Shown here: positions 17,278-27,299 of the stretch, piece by piece
Layout of the letters: every line of letters begins with the position of its first letter
Numbering within the stretch: the first letter of the stretch is position 1
Assembly (NCBI GenBank): GCA_947377285.1
Contig: CANCFT010000008.1
Coordinates: forward strand, 49,386 to 113,385
DNA: 64,000 nt
Direction: 5' to 3'
From: Bacteriovoracaceae bacterium
Lineage (GTDB): Bacteria > Bdellovibrionota > Bacteriovoracia > Bacteriovoracales > Bacteriovoracaceae
Notes under the pieces: model-generated
What the model saw: the letters and a program-made list of their open reading frames with translations, nothing else
Told to the model about the DNA's origin: nothing
The model's database searches: none
Made by a program: the position numbers and the translations under genes

Positions 17278-18387
17278 ATGTTAACTTTTGAAAAATTATA
17301 CTCTATGGGACACGAAGAAGTTGTATTCTTCGCAGACCCATCTTGCAACCTTAAAGCTATTATTGCCATCCATAATACAACTCTAGGACCCGCTTTAGGT
17401 GGAACGAGAATGTGGCCTTACGCTTCAATCGATGATGCAATTGAAGATGCACTTCGCCTGTCTCGCGGGATGACTTATAAAAACTCAATCTCTGGTCTTC
17501 ACTTGGGTGGTGGTAAAGCAGTTATTATCGGAGATCCTACAAAAGATAAATCAGAAGCATTATTTAGATCATATGGACGTTTTGTTGAATCTCTTAACGG
17601 ACGATATATTACAGCGGAAGACGTAAACACTAACGTTGAAGATATGGAATATATTTTTGCGGAAACTGGAAACGTTACTGGTGTGGCCGAAATTCACGGA
17701 GGATCTGGAAACCCATCACCTTGGACAGCGCGCGGAGTTTTCAGAGGAATGGAAGCGTCTTGTGTAAAAGTCTTTGGTGACAAATCTCTTAAGGGAAAAG
17801 TTGTTGCTATTCAAGGAGCGGGTTCAGTGGGAACTCATCTTGGTAAATGGTTATTCGATGCAGGGGCAAAAGTTTTTGTGAATGATATTAGCGAAGCAAA
17901 TATTAAACGTTTTCTTGAATCAGTTCCGAATGCAGAAGTTTTAAAAGGTGATGAAATTTATGATGTGAAAGCTGACATCTATGCGCCTTGTGCTTTGGGT
18001 GCCACTATTAATGACCAAACAATTGAAAAATTAAAAGTTAAAATTGTTTGTGGAGCTGCGAACAATCAATTAAAAGAAAATCGCCATGGTGATATTTTAA
18101 AAGAGAGAGGGATTCTCTACGCTCCTGATTATTTAATTAATGCTGGTGGAGTAATGAACGTTTCAATTGAATTTGAAGGTTGGTCTGCAGAAAAATCAAC
18201 TAAAATGGTTGATAAAATTTTTGATACAACATTGAAAATTTTCAAAACTTCGGACGAACAAAATATTCCAGTTTACCGAGCAACTGATTTACTTGCGGAA
18301 CAAAGAATTGAGTCGATTAGAAAATTGAAAGGGACTTACTTAGGAAACCACGCTCATCGATTTCCAGGTCGAAAATCTCGCGGATAA
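17278..18387 (+). CDS. Leucine dehydrogenase (Glu/Leu/Phe/Val dehydrogenase family)
   Basis: 369 residues from an ATG preceded by GAGGAAG. Signatures include ALGGTRMWPY, the glycine-rich catalytic Lys loop SGLHLGGGKAVIIGDP near residue 78, TAEDVNTNVEDMEY, and the Rossmann motif IQGAGSVGTHLGK near 180. Short hexa/octameric leucine dehydrogenases are 350-370 residues, matching this length. The enzyme deaminates branched-chain amino acids to 2-oxo acids with NAD+. About 5 kb downstream lies a fused 2-oxoacid dehydrogenase E1 that could use the products. A long hairpin follows the stop codon. Confidence 0.92.
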   Translation: MLTFEKLYSMGHEEVVFFADPSCNLKAIIAIHNTTLGPALGGTRMWPYASIDDAIEDALRLSRGMTYKNSISGLHLGGGKAVIIGDPTKDKSEALFRSYGRFVESLNGRYITAEDVNTNVEDMEYIFAETGNVTGVAEIHGGSGNPSPWTARGVFRGMEASCVKVFGDKSLKGKVVAIQGAGSVGTHLGKWLFDAGAKVFVNDISEANIKRFLESVPNAEVLKGDEIYDVKADIYAPCALGATINDQTIEKLKVKIVCGAANNQLKENRHGDILKERGILYAPDYLINAGGVMNVSIEFEGWSAEKSTKMVDKIFDTTLKIFKTSDEQNIPVYRATDLLAEQRIESIRKLKGTYLGNHAHRFPGRKSRG

Positions 18388-18409
18388 TTTTATAAAAATA
18401 AACTTTTCG

Positions 18410-18449
18410 CTTCTTGCAAAACGATTTTTAGAGATATTTTTGCAAGAAG
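18410..18449 (+). terminator. Hairpin after leucine dehydrogenase gene
   Basis: A perfect 12-bp inverted repeat, CTTCTTGCAAAA (18410-18421) and TTTTGCAAGAAG (18438-18449), separated by 16 nt, lies 22 nt after the stop. The downstream tract (tgattttgtc) is only moderately T-rich, so it could be a terminator or an mRNA-stabilising hairpin. Confidence 0.5.
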
Positions 18450-18538
18450 TGATTTTGTCAGTTAAGCCCTTCCCACCACCTTTTATAGGCATTTCTTCAG
18501 TCTAAACTAAATAATTTTCACAAATTAAAGTTTGCTAA

Positions 18539-18560
18539 CTACTTGAAAAAATACAAGTAG
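18539..18560. repeat. Small inverted repeat upstream of the giant lipoprotein gene
   Basis: CTACTTG (18539-18545) and CAAGTAG (18554-18560) form a 7-bp stem with an 8-nt A-rich loop, about 90 nt before the ATG of the 1573-residue lipoprotein. It may be an operator or 5' UTR hairpin. No partner copy was noticed elsewhere in the window. Confidence 0.35.
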
Positions 18561-18651
18561 CGGATTTAGTGCGTCGAATTAACTAACCTCTTGGTAAACT
18601 TAAGACGATCTTTAAATGTGCTTAATTTTAGCGCGGAGAAGTGGTTAGAAA

Positions 18652-21600
18652 ATGCTTAAGTCAGCGACTCTATTATTTACTTTGATCATCACATCAGTCT
18701 TCATGTCTGGTTGTGTTTCTGATTCTTCAAAAGGAGCCGCGTCTACAACTAATAAAGGAGCAGGTGGAACTCTTAATAGAGTGAGTACAAGCAATATGAC
18801 TCCTGCTTCTTTTGCTGAAGATGTTCAATCAATCATCACACTTGATTATGTTGACTTAGATTCTAACCTCGCAACATCTTGTACAGTAAACACTGTAACA
18901 AATGCCAATGTCACTCAAGCTTGTAGTTGCTCTTCTGGAGTTTGTACTGTTGGAATAACTGGATCAACTAATTTTAATGGAACTGCAAGTTTTAGATTTT
19001 TTGTTGTTGCTGGTGGAAATACATCGACGACTTCAACTGCAACATTAACAATAACTCCTGTTGCTGATCCACCAACCGTATCAAACATTGCTTTGACTGA
19101 TATAGTATATGAAGATATTGAAAGTGGATTTTTAACATTAAATTATAATGATCCTGATGGAGATAAGGCCGGATCTACTGATTGTTCAATTACAAATCCG
19201 AGCAATATTACAATTTCTACTGCTTGTACTTGCGATTCAACTCTTGGGAACTGTAAATTAAAAGTTACGAGTGCTGCTAACTATAATGGTAGTGCGACTT
19301 TTGATTATTCAATTAGAACTAATGGTGTTTGGTCAAATACGGCAACGGCATCTTTGGTAATTACAAATACGGATGATGCTCCAGTAAGTAATGCAATTAC
19401 ACCTGTAGCTTTTAACGAAGACACTCAATCGTTGATAACGCTTTCATATTCCGACATTGATAATGATAAAGCTACTTCTTGCACAATCACAGCTCCAGTA
19501 AATGTTACAGTAACTCAAGCCTGTGCATGTGATGCAGCTGGTGTTTGTAAAGTTGGAGTAACAGGGACTAGTAATTATTTTGGAAGTGCGAGTTTTAGTT
19601 ATACTGTAAAATCGTTATTACTTACTTCAAATGTTTCGACTGCCACTTTAACTATTAACTCAGTAGACGATGCCCCAATAACAAGCAATATTACTCCTGT
19701 AGCTTTCAATGAAGATCTTCAGTCAGTAATTACTCTGGCATATTCAGATCCAGAAAACGACTTAGCTACAAATTGTTCACTAAACACATTAACAAATGTA
19801 AGTGTCACTCAAGCTTGTAGCTGTAGTGCCGGAGTCTGTACTGTAGGTGTTACCGGGACTGCTAATTATTATGGAGCTGCAAGTTTTAAATTTACTGTTG
19901 GGTATGGTGCACTTGTTTCGAATGCTTCAACCGCAAATCTTACTATCAATCCAATCGACGATGCGCCTTCAGTTATAAATGCTACCTTGGTTGACCTTGT
20001 GTACGAAGATCTTGAAAGTGGATACTTAACTCTTAATTATACCGATATAGAAGGTGATAGAGCAGGTACCAGTGATTGTTTAATTTCAAGTCCTAGTAAT
20101 TTGACTATCTCGACTGCATGTACTTGCGATTTAATTTTAGGAAATTGTAAAGTCAAAGTTACAGGGATTGCGAACTATTTCGGAACAGCTAGTTTTAATT
20201 ATTCTATTCGAACTAATAGTTTGTGGTCGAATACAGCAACAGCTTCACTCGCAATCATTCCCGTTGACGATGCGCCAGTAGCTATCGCAATCACACCAGC
20301 TGCTTTTAACGAAGATACGCAATCGATAATTACTCTTTCATACACAGATTTAGAAAGTGATAAGGCTATACTTTGTACAATTTCATCCCCTACAAATGTT
20401 ACGGTAACACAAGCATGTGCTTGCAATGGTGCAGGTGTTTGTACTGTTGGTGTCACTGGAACAAGTAATTACAATGGAGCGGCAAGTTTTAGCTACACAG
20501 TTAAATCATTATTACTTACATCAAACTCAGCAATAGCTAACTTAACAATTAACCCTGTTGACGATGCTCCGGTTGCTACTAATATTACCCCAGCAGCTTT
20601 TAATGAAGATGTTCAATCATTGATCACTCTCGCTTATTCGGATGTTGAAAATGATTTAGCAACAACATGTACTGTAAATACATTGTCAAATGTAACTATA
20701 ACTCAAGCTTGCAGTTGCACAGCAGGAGTTTGTAAAGTCGGAGTTACTGGAACATTAAATTATAATGGTGCAGCTAGTTTCATGTATTCGGTGACGGCCA
20801 ATACTCTTACTTCAAATTTTGCAACGGCAAGTCTTACGATTTCACCAATAAATGATGCTCCAACTATCACAGCTCTTACTGCTCAATATATTCCTATGAA
20901 TCAAGTGACGGTTGTAAATGTTTTAATTAATGATGTGGACGGGGCCCTAAATTGCTCAATGGTTATGAGTACAACTTCATCAAATACATCATTAATTCCT
21001 GTTGCTAATGTCGTTTTTGGAGGGACTTATCCAAATTGTACAGCAACAATTACTCCTGTAACGGCGCAAACTGGTGTTTCTAATCTAACGTTTACAGTAA
21101 ATGATGGAGCGCTAACTGCTGCTTCAACTTTTGCACTCACTGTTAGACCAGCGGTAGCAAAAACATGGAAACTTGGAGACGTGGGAGACACTGATACTTA
21201 TGCATTAAGTTCAGCTTCTATTGCTAAAACGGCAGCAGGAGTAATGTATTTAGTTCCAACAGCAACTAATCAAACTCACGCATCGATAACAGATTTTGCC
21301 GGTCTTCCTGCAACACTAAGTTGGAATGCAGGGACAACGGTTGTGAAAAGAAATGAGACTGTAACATTTCCGTATACCGAAAATTATTTGTCTCCAGTAT
21401 TCGATGGACTTAAGTCGACGACTTGGAATTCATTAACTTATAAAGAAGCCCTTCCTTCATTTAAGGGACTTCCTGATTCAGCAGCAATCGCACTTTTATC
21501 TCTTGATGAGGCATCGGGGCCTTTAATTGAAAAATATAATTCTTTAAGTTTCACGGCGACAGGAGCTCCTACTTATAATGTCGCTGGAAAAATAAATAAG

Positions 21601-23373
21601 TCCATTACCTTTAGTGGAACATCTCAATATTTTCAAACTCCTTTTAGTGCATACATGAACCCTACAAATCAATTTTCTGTTTGTAGCTGGGTTAAGCCTG
21701 CTATCGTGAATGGTGTCTATCGATCATTTCTTACTTCACGAGATACAAATAAAGGTTACGCTTTTTATGTAAATACTAAATTTGAATTTTGGATTGGTAA
21801 TGGAACAAGTTTTACAAATATTGTTGGGACTTCAACTCCAAGTACCGCAGCTTGGTCGTTGGTTTGTGGATCGTATGATGGAACTACGGCAAGTCTATCC
21901 GTAAATGGTGTAGTTGAAACTTCTGTAGTAACGGCCTTTATGCCTAATACTGTAATGCCAACTCGAGTTGCTGCTGGAAAAACTGAAACAACTGCTGCCG
22001 AATTTTTTAATGGATCAATTGACGATATTATTGTTTTTAACCGGACATTAACTTCAACTGAATTGACTGCATTAAATGGTGTGACTTTAAAAGTAGCTCA
22101 GCAAAATGGTGGAACACTTGCAAACCAAATGTTTAATAATGAATTAACAACTGACTATGCTCAATTAGCATCATCAACTCTACTTAGTTCACTAGTTGGA
22201 TTATGGCATTTTGATGAAACTGGAGCATCATCATCTGTTCGCAATGGAGCAACCAGTTTACTAGAACCAGTCTCTGGTGGTTTAACTTTAGGTAGTGCTG
22301 GAAAACTTTCTTATGCGGCAAGTTTCGATGGAACGGCAACATACCTAGCTTCAACATTACCTTATGCAACCAATGTAAATACAAATTCATTTTCATTTGC
22401 TACCTGGTTTAGAACTTCATCTGCAGCAACAACAAGTCGAATCCTCTCATTTTCTGCGGCCAATAGTCCTATTGGAGTTGTTTTAGGAAAACTACAATTT
22501 CGATATGGAAGTGTGAATACTTCAGGTTTAACAACTGTTACAGATGGTTTATGGCACCATGTGGTTGTCACTGGAAGTGGAACTACTTGTCGAGTTTATC
22601 TCGATGGAAATATTACGACTCCAGAAATCAGTCCAGCTTGTGCTACTGCTACGCCGATGGGAACTGCAATTAACCTTGGGCGCTCATTAGCAGGAACAGA
22701 ATATTATACAGGCTTATTAGATGAATCAGCACTTTGGAGTAGAGCTTTATCAACTACTGAAATTGCTCAACTTTATCGTCGAGGAATAAATAAAATAAGT
22801 TTCGATCAGCGCTCGTGTGCACTGGCCGATTGTTCAGATGGTGTTTTTTCAGGAACACCTAAATCTGAAATTAATAATACAGATTCACTTGGAAATATTT
22901 ATAATACTCCTCAAAAAATTAATTTTACTGTCAGTGCTAATCGGTATCTACAATACAAAGCAATTTTTTACTCTGAACTGGCCACTAACGGACCAGAGTT
23001 AAAACAAGTTTCAGTAGGACCGACCCATTATAGTTATCCAACAACAGATGAATATTTTTCTACTCAAAATGCATTGAGCTTTAAGTCCCTCTCTTTACTC
23101 ACTGAAACTTTGGGAACAAACGGCTGTTCGAGTAGCGTCAGATACCAATTTTCAAAAGACCAAATTAACTGGAAATATTTTGATGGAACATCTTGGTTAA
23201 CAGGTACTAGTTACGCTACTGCAAGTACCTTGGCTCAAGTCAATGCAGGAGTATCAACTTATACATCCGTCTTACCTGGCACATCAGACACAGTCTATGT
23301 CCGCGGTTTTCTAAAGTCTGCTGGAGCCAATGAGTGTGAACTCGATCAGCTTCTCTTAAATGGGAACAATTAA
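18652..23373 (+). CDS. Giant repeat lipoprotein with two LamG-like domains
   Basis: 1573 residues. The signal peptide ends in lipobox FMSGC (Cys21), so it is a secreted lipoprotein. Residues about 47-742 hold seven beta-sandwich repeats of about 99 residues, each with DDAP-type junctions (cadherin/tandem-95-like) and conserved Cys in T-Q-A-C-x-C...GVC patterns. A divergent Ig-like unit follows to about 840. Two concanavalin/LamG-like domains come next: about 945-1145 (FSVCSWVKPA, GSIDDIIVFNRTLTSTEL) and about 1180-1380 (FSFATWFRTS, GLLDESALWSRALSTTEI). A C-terminal beta-rich region contains four or more Cys. LamG domains often bind glycans, so adhesion to surfaces or prey is a reasonable inference. 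Confidence 0.9.
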   Translation: MLKSATLLFTLIITSVFMSGCVSDSSKGAASTTNKGAGGTLNRVSTSNMTPASFAEDVQSIITLDYVDLDSNLATSCTVNTVTNANVTQACSCSSGVCTVGITGSTNFNGTASFRFFVVAGGNTSTTSTATLTITPVADPPTVSNIALTDIVYEDIESGFLTLNYNDPDGDKAGSTDCSITNPSNITISTACTCDSTLGNCKLKVTSAANYNGSATFDYSIRTNGVWSNTATASLVITNTDDAPVSNAITPVAFNEDTQSLITLSYSDIDNDKATSCTITAPVNVTVTQACACDAAGVCKVGVTGTSNYFGSASFSYTVKSLLLTSNVSTATLTINSVDDAPITSNITPVAFNEDLQSVITLAYSDPENDLATNCSLNTLTNVSVTQACSCSAGVCTVGVTGTANYYGAASFKFTVGYGALVSNASTANLTINPIDDAPSVINATLVDLVYEDLESGYLTLNYTDIEGDRAGTSDCLISSPSNLTISTACTCDLILGNCKVKVTGIANYFGTASFNYSIRTNSLWSNTATASLAIIPVDDAPVAIAITPAAFNEDTQSIITLSYTDLESDKAILCTISSPTNVTVTQACACNGAGVCTVGVTGTSNYNGAASFSYTVKSLLLTSNSAIANLTINPVDDAPVATNITPAAFNEDVQSLITLAYSDVENDLATTCTVNTLSNVTITQACSCTAGVCKVGVTGTLNYNGAASFMYSVTANTLTSNFATASLTISPINDAPTITALTAQYIPMNQVTVVNVLINDVDGALNCSMVMSTTSSNTSLIPVANVVFGGTYPNCTATITPVTAQTGVSNLTFTVNDGALTAASTFALTVRPAVAKTWKLGDVGDTDTYALSSASIAKTAAGVMYLVPTATNQTHASITDFAGLPATLSWNAGTTVVKRNETVTFPYTENYLSPVFDGLKSTTWNSLTYKEALPSFKGLPDSAAIALLSLDEASGPLIEKYNSLSFTATGAPTYNVAGKINKSITFSGTSQYFQTPFSAYMNPTNQFSVCSWVKPAIVNGVYRSFLTSRDTNKGYAFYVNTKFEFWIGNGTSFTNIVGTSTPSTAAWSLVCGSYDGTTASLSVNGVVETSVVTAFMPNTVMPTRVAAGKTETTAAEFFNGSIDDIIVFNRTLTSTELTALNGVTLKVAQQNGGTLANQMFNNELTTDYAQLASSTLLSSLVGLWHFDETGASSSVRNGATSLLEPVSGGLTLGSAGKLSYAASFDGTATYLASTLPYATNVNTNSFSFATWFRTSSAATTSRILSFSAANSPIGVVLGKLQFRYGSVNTSGLTTVTDGLWHHVVVTGSGTTCRVYLDGNITTPEISPACATATPMGTAINLGRSLAGTEYYTGLLDESALWSRALSTTEIAQLYRRGINKISFDQRSCALADCSDGVFSGTPKSEINNTDSLGNIYNTPQKINFTVSANRYLQYKAIFYSELATNGPELKQVSVGPTHYSYPTTDEYFSTQNALSFKSLSLLTETLGTNGCSSSVRYQFSKDQINWKYFDGTSWLTGTSYATASTLAQVNAGVSTYTSVLPGTSDTVYVRGFLKSAGANECELDQLLLNGNN
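18790..20860 (+). repeat. Seven-unit coding repeat with three-unit (298-codon) higher-order period
   Basis: Seven units of about 99 codons inside the 1573-residue lipoprotein. Units 1, 4 and 7 resemble each other (VTQACSCSAGVC type). Units 2 and 5 share YEDxESGxLTLNY and TACTCDxxLGNCK. Units 3 and 6 share ACACxxAGVC and SYTVKSLLLTSN. Equivalent starts of units 1, 4 and 7 are each separated by about 298 codons, so the block grew by duplication of a three-unit cassette. Confidence 0.85.
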
Positions 23374-23475
23374 CAAGCCGAGTTATGGCTAATTTCATTG
23401 CCAAATTTAGACAATTTGGAGGCTCTTAGGTAGAGTCTAAGGACTTTAATCTCAATTAAAATAGAAAGGAAACTC

Positions 23476-25656
23476 ATGTTGGAAAAGACATCTAAATCAA
23501 AATCTTCACCCGCTAAAGAAAATTCAATAACTAAAAAAATAGAGCTCGCCAAAAAATATAAACTTGGCAAAGTTGAAATGCTTGAGATGCTCTCAAATAT
23601 TTATACATCTAGAAAAGTTGATGACGCTGAAATTTCGATGAAGAAGCAATCAAAAGCTTTTTTTCAAATTTCAAGTGCTGGGCATGAAGGAATCTTGACT
23701 GCTGCCGCCAGAGTGTTAAAGCCAACTCACGACTGGTTCTTGGGTTATTACCGCGACCGCGCTTTATGCTTAGGTCTTGGAGTGACTCCTTATGAAATGC
23801 TTTGCCAGGCCAATGGAAACGTTGGAGACACGGCTTCTCACGGCCGTATGATGCCAGCTCATTGGGGAAATAAAAAATTAAATATTGTAAACAAATCGTC
23901 TTGTACAGGAACTCAGTTTCTTCAAGCATGTGGTTTGGCCGAAGCGGGACTTTGGTATAAAAAATTGCAAACAGAATTTAAAGTAGACACCAAAGGACTT
24001 TATCACGACGATGAAATTATTTATGTTTCGACTGGTGATGGAACCATGGCCCAAGGTGAATTCTGGGAAGGATTAACAACTGCTTGTGTAAATAGTTTGC
24101 CAGTGCTCTTTATGGTGGAAGACAATGGTTTTGCAATTTCAACTCCGACTGATGTTCAGTATCCAGGTGGATCGATTTCAAAAACACTTGCAGGATTTCC
24201 TGGGCTTCAAATCTATAATTGCGATGGGTGTTGCCCGGTAGAATCTTTTGCCACAATGACTGAAGCGACAAATTTTATAAGAAAAAATCGCAAGCCAGCT
24301 CTTGTTCATGCAACGGTGACTCGTCCTTATTCTCATTCACTTTCAGATGACCATGGAATGTACAGAACTAAAGCGGAATTAGCTGAAGAAGGCGAGCGCG
24401 ATGTTTTTCATTCTTTTCCAAAATTTTTAATTGAAGCTAAAATTCTTACTGCTAAAGAATGTGAAGATGTTTTAAAAAAGGTCACTGCAGAAGTAAAAGT
24501 AGCAATGGATAAAGCTATTACGACTGAGTGGCCAGCAGCTTCGACTGTCGCTGATCATATGTATTCTCACGATGTTGATATGACTGGTTCAGCTTTTGAT
24601 AAAGCTCCAAACTTTTCGGGAAAAGATGATGTACCGATGGCCGCTTCTATCAATAAAGTTTTAAGATCTGAATTTGCAAAAAATCCAATGCTCAGAATGT
24701 GGGGCGAAGACGTTGCAGATTTTTTTGAAAAAGAACGTTTAAATAATCCTGAACTCAAAGGAAAAGGCGGCGTTTTTAAGCTCACGGCCAACGTCCAAAG
24801 AGAATCAAGAGACGGACAAGTTTTCAATTCTCCACTTGCTGAAGCCAATATTATTGGGAGAGCAATTGGGATGGCGATTCGCGGGATTAAGCCCGTGGTT
24901 GAAATCCAATTCTTTGATTATATCTGGACTGCTTATATGCAACTTAAAAATGAAATGGCGACCCTTCGATACCGCTCTGGTGGTGATTTCAAATGCCCAA
25001 TGGTCGTAAGAGTTCCAATTGGTGGCTATTTAAAAGGTGGAGCGATTTATCACTCCCAATCAGGTGAGTCACTTTTTACTCACGTGCCTGGCATACGAGT
25101 GGCCTATCCTTCAAATTCAGCTGATGCTGCCGGTTTATTAAGAACCGCTATTCACGGTGATGACCCCGTCATGTTCTTAGAACATAAACACCTTTATTAC
25201 CAAGGCTACAACCGCGCTGCAGACGTTGGTGACGAGCATATGATTCCTTTTGGAAAAGCTAAAGTTGTTCGTACAGGTGCAGACGCTACGATCGTTGCCT
25301 GGGGAGCACTTGTGCAAAAATCAATTGAAGCTGCTAAGAAATGTGAAGCGGCCACTGGCAAGACAGTTGAAGTCATCGATCTTCGAACTCTGGCCCCCTA
25401 CGATTTTGAATCTATAAAAAATTCTATTGGAAAAACGTCGAAGTTAATGATCGCCCACGAAGAACATAAGACGTCTGGTTTTGCCGGAGAGATTATCGCG
25501 CGAGTGAATGAAGAATGTTTTGAACTTTTAGATGCACCGATTTTAAGAGTGGGAGCATTAGACGTTCATTGTGCTTATAATCCAGCTCTTGAAGATTTAA
25601 TCTTGCCACAAGTTAGTCATGTAGAAGAAGTTCTTACTAGGTTATTAAATTACTAA
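23476..25656 (+). CDS. Fused 2-oxoacid dehydrogenase E1 (alpha-beta), probably branched-chain type
   Basis: 726 residues joining both E1 subunits in one chain. Residues about 30-370 match E1 alpha, with the thiamine-diphosphate motif GDGTMAQGEFWE ending in the Asn of MVEDNGFAIST. Residues about 395-726 match E1 beta (SPLAEANIIGRAIGMAIRG, FFDYIWTAYMQLKNE, APYDFESI, ALDVHCAYNP). E1 decarboxylates 2-oxo acids and passes the acyl group to the E2 lipoyl domain. Substrate assignment to branched-chain oxo acids follows family resemblance and the leucine dehydrogenase upstream; E2 and E3 genes are not in the window. A Shine-Dalgarno AAAGGAAA precedes the ATG. Confidence 0.9.
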   Translation: MLEKTSKSKSSPAKENSITKKIELAKKYKLGKVEMLEMLSNIYTSRKVDDAEISMKKQSKAFFQISSAGHEGILTAAARVLKPTHDWFLGYYRDRALCLGLGVTPYEMLCQANGNVGDTASHGRMMPAHWGNKKLNIVNKSSCTGTQFLQACGLAEAGLWYKKLQTEFKVDTKGLYHDDEIIYVSTGDGTMAQGEFWEGLTTACVNSLPVLFMVEDNGFAISTPTDVQYPGGSISKTLAGFPGLQIYNCDGCCPVESFATMTEATNFIRKNRKPALVHATVTRPYSHSLSDDHGMYRTKAELAEEGERDVFHSFPKFLIEAKILTAKECEDVLKKVTAEVKVAMDKAITTEWPAASTVADHMYSHDVDMTGSAFDKAPNFSGKDDVPMAASINKVLRSEFAKNPMLRMWGEDVADFFEKERLNNPELKGKGGVFKLTANVQRESRDGQVFNSPLAEANIIGRAIGMAIRGIKPVVEIQFFDYIWTAYMQLKNEMATLRYRSGGDFKCPMVVRVPIGGYLKGGAIYHSQSGESLFTHVPGIRVAYPSNSADAAGLLRTAIHGDDPVMFLEHKHLYYQGYNRAADVGDEHMIPFGKAKVVRTGADATIVAWGALVQKSIEAAKKCEAATGKTVEVIDLRTLAPYDFESIKNSIGKTSKLMIAHEEHKTSGFAGEIIARVNEECFELLDAPILRVGALDVHCAYNPALEDLILPQVSHVEEVLTRLLNY

Positions 25657-25663
25657 ATTTTTT

Positions 25664-26371
25664 TTAAAGATAATTGAGAAGTTCAGATAAACTTTGAATT
25701 TCAAATGTCGGCGCTATAGTTGTTGAATTGATAATTTTGTCTGGGTTATACCAGCAAGAATCTATTTCGCAATTTTGAGCGCCTAATATATCTGTTTCTA
25801 GTTTATCTCCAATCATTAGAAATTTACTTTCACTAGGGTTTTTCTTTAGTTTTTCCCTTAAACGATTGAATGTATAATCAAAAATTCGTTTATCTGGCTT
25901 ACTAAAACCACATTCTTCAGAAATGATCATCATTTCAATAAATGGATTAAGCCCAGATTGAGAAAATCTTTTATACTGAACATTGCCAACTCCGTTAGTG
26001 ATGATGACGATGGGAATTTTACCGTGAAGGCCACTGACAAGTTCAAATGCCCCCTCTGTTAAAAAAACCTGAGAAGGGAGAGTTTCAAGATAATCTTCAC
26101 TTAAAAGAGCTGGGTCAGCGAAGAGATTATTTGTTTCAAGAAATTGTTTAAATCTCTCAATTTTTAAAAAATCTTTTGTCACGAGTCCTTGAGCTTCTTG
26201 ACTCCATAAAAGACTGTTAATGGATTTGTAACTCTCTATTAGCTGGTCCAATTGGACGGGTTCACCAATAAGACCATGCTTATTTAAAACTATATCAAAT
26301 GTAATTCTTTCAGATTTTTTAAAATCCAAGAGGGTATCATCGGCATCAAATAATAAGACATCATATTTCAT
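25664..26371 (-). CDS. HAD-superfamily hydrolase, YjjG-type pyrimidine nucleotidase-like
   Basis: 235 residues. HAD motif I is DADDTLLDF at residues 9-17, motif II ITNGVG near 125, the Lys of motif III lies in EECGFSKPDKRIF near 155, and motif IV is MIGDKLETDILGAQ near 190. The D-A-D-D/E-T-L form of motif I is typical of the YjjG/YfnB group, house-cleaning 5'-nucleotidases for non-canonical pyrimidine nucleotides. The gene converges on the E1 gene with 7 nt between stops. Substrate is inferred from subgroup resemblance only. Confidence 0.85.
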   Translation of the reverse strand: MKYDVLLFDADDTLLDFKKSERITFDIVLNKHGLIGEPVQLDQLIESYKSINSLLWSQEAQGLVTKDFLKIERFKQFLETNNLFADPALLSEDYLETLPSQVFLTEGAFELVSGLHGKIPIVIITNGVGNVQYKRFSQSGLNPFIEMMIISEECGFSKPDKRIFDYTFNRLREKLKKNPSESKFLMIGDKLETDILGAQNCEIDSCWYNPDKIINSTTIAPTFEIQSLSELLNYL

Positions 26372-26470
26372 TTAAGAGTGTTATATCATTGAAAAATAAC
26401 TTTGCATAAAGCTTGTAAATTTTACTGATCACAAGAGACTTATGCCTCGATATTATGTTATTAAAACCCT

Positions 26471-27295
26471 ATGAATGAAATAAATACTGAACTTCCTCTC
26501 GCCATAAAAGTGCGAAAGCAAATAACGAGAGCTTTGAGTGACTATCATATGATCGCGCCTAATGATCATATTATGGTAGGGGTCTCTGGCGGTAAAGATT
26601 CAACTGTTCTTTCACTTTTATTAAAAGAGATCCAAAAAAAAGCAGGAATAGATTTTAGCTTTGAAGCAGTAATGCTCGATCAAAAACAGCCAGGGTTCAA
26701 TGCAAATTCCTTTAAAGAATTTATGCTTTCTCAAGAAATAAAACTCACAGTCCTTGAAGAAGACACCTATTCAATCGTCAAAGAAAAAACGGCAGTCGGT
26801 GGAACTTATTGCTCCCTTTGTTCACGTTTAAGAAGAGGCATTCTTTATAATTATGCTCATCAAAATAACTTCACTAAAATTGCTCTTGGTCATCACCGAG
26901 ATGATATGATCCAGACTTTTATGCTGAATATTTTCTACTCTGGAAAATTAGGAAGTATGCCACCAAAGCTTTACTCTAATGACCACCGCAACATCGTCAT
27001 TCGCCCCTTGGCCTTTGTTGCTGAAAACGATATTCTTGAATTGGCCTCTATTTGGGGATTTCCGATCATTCCTTGTAATTTATGTGGGTCTCAAGAAGGT
27101 TTAAAGCGCGTAAAAATGAAAAATCTTTTAGACGAACTAGAGAAAGATATTCCGGATATAAGACGGTCTATGGCCAATGCTTTAGGAAATATTGAACTAT
27201 CGCACATGTTAGACAAAAATCTTTTTGATTTCACACCAGATCACCGCAGAGGTGAAGTGAATTTAACTCCAGATACCTCACAACAACAACATTAA
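26471..27295 (+). CDS. ttcA: tRNA 2-thiocytidine biosynthesis protein TtcA
   Basis: 274 residues. The PP-loop ATP-binding motif SGGKDS is near residue 40. A CxxC pair (YCSLCSRLRRG) near residue 116 and a second Cys pair in PCNLCGSQ near 203 provide the iron-sulfur ligands of TtcA-family enzymes; LGHHRDD is also conserved. TtcA thiolates cytidine 32 of certain tRNAs using a [4Fe-4S] cluster. Length and motifs fit TtcA better than TilS or the NcsA group. It is a single gene converging on a ComEC-like gene with 4 nt between stops. Confidence 0.93.
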   Translation: MNEINTELPLAIKVRKQITRALSDYHMIAPNDHIMVGVSGGKDSTVLSLLLKEIQKKAGIDFSFEAVMLDQKQPGFNANSFKEFMLSQEIKLTVLEEDTYSIVKEKTAVGGTYCSLCSRLRRGILYNYAHQNNFTKIALGHHRDDMIQTFMLNIFYSGKLGSMPPKLYSNDHRNIVIRPLAFVAENDILELASIWGFPIIPCNLCGSQEGLKRVKMKNLLDELEKDIPDIRRSMANALGNIELSHMLDKNLFDFTPDHRRGEVNLTPDTSQQQH

Positions 27296-27299
27296 AAAA

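Noticed and set aside
18790..20860. CRISPR array
   Set aside because: The repeats are about 300 bp, lie in a continuous coding frame and lack identical short repeats with unique spacers.
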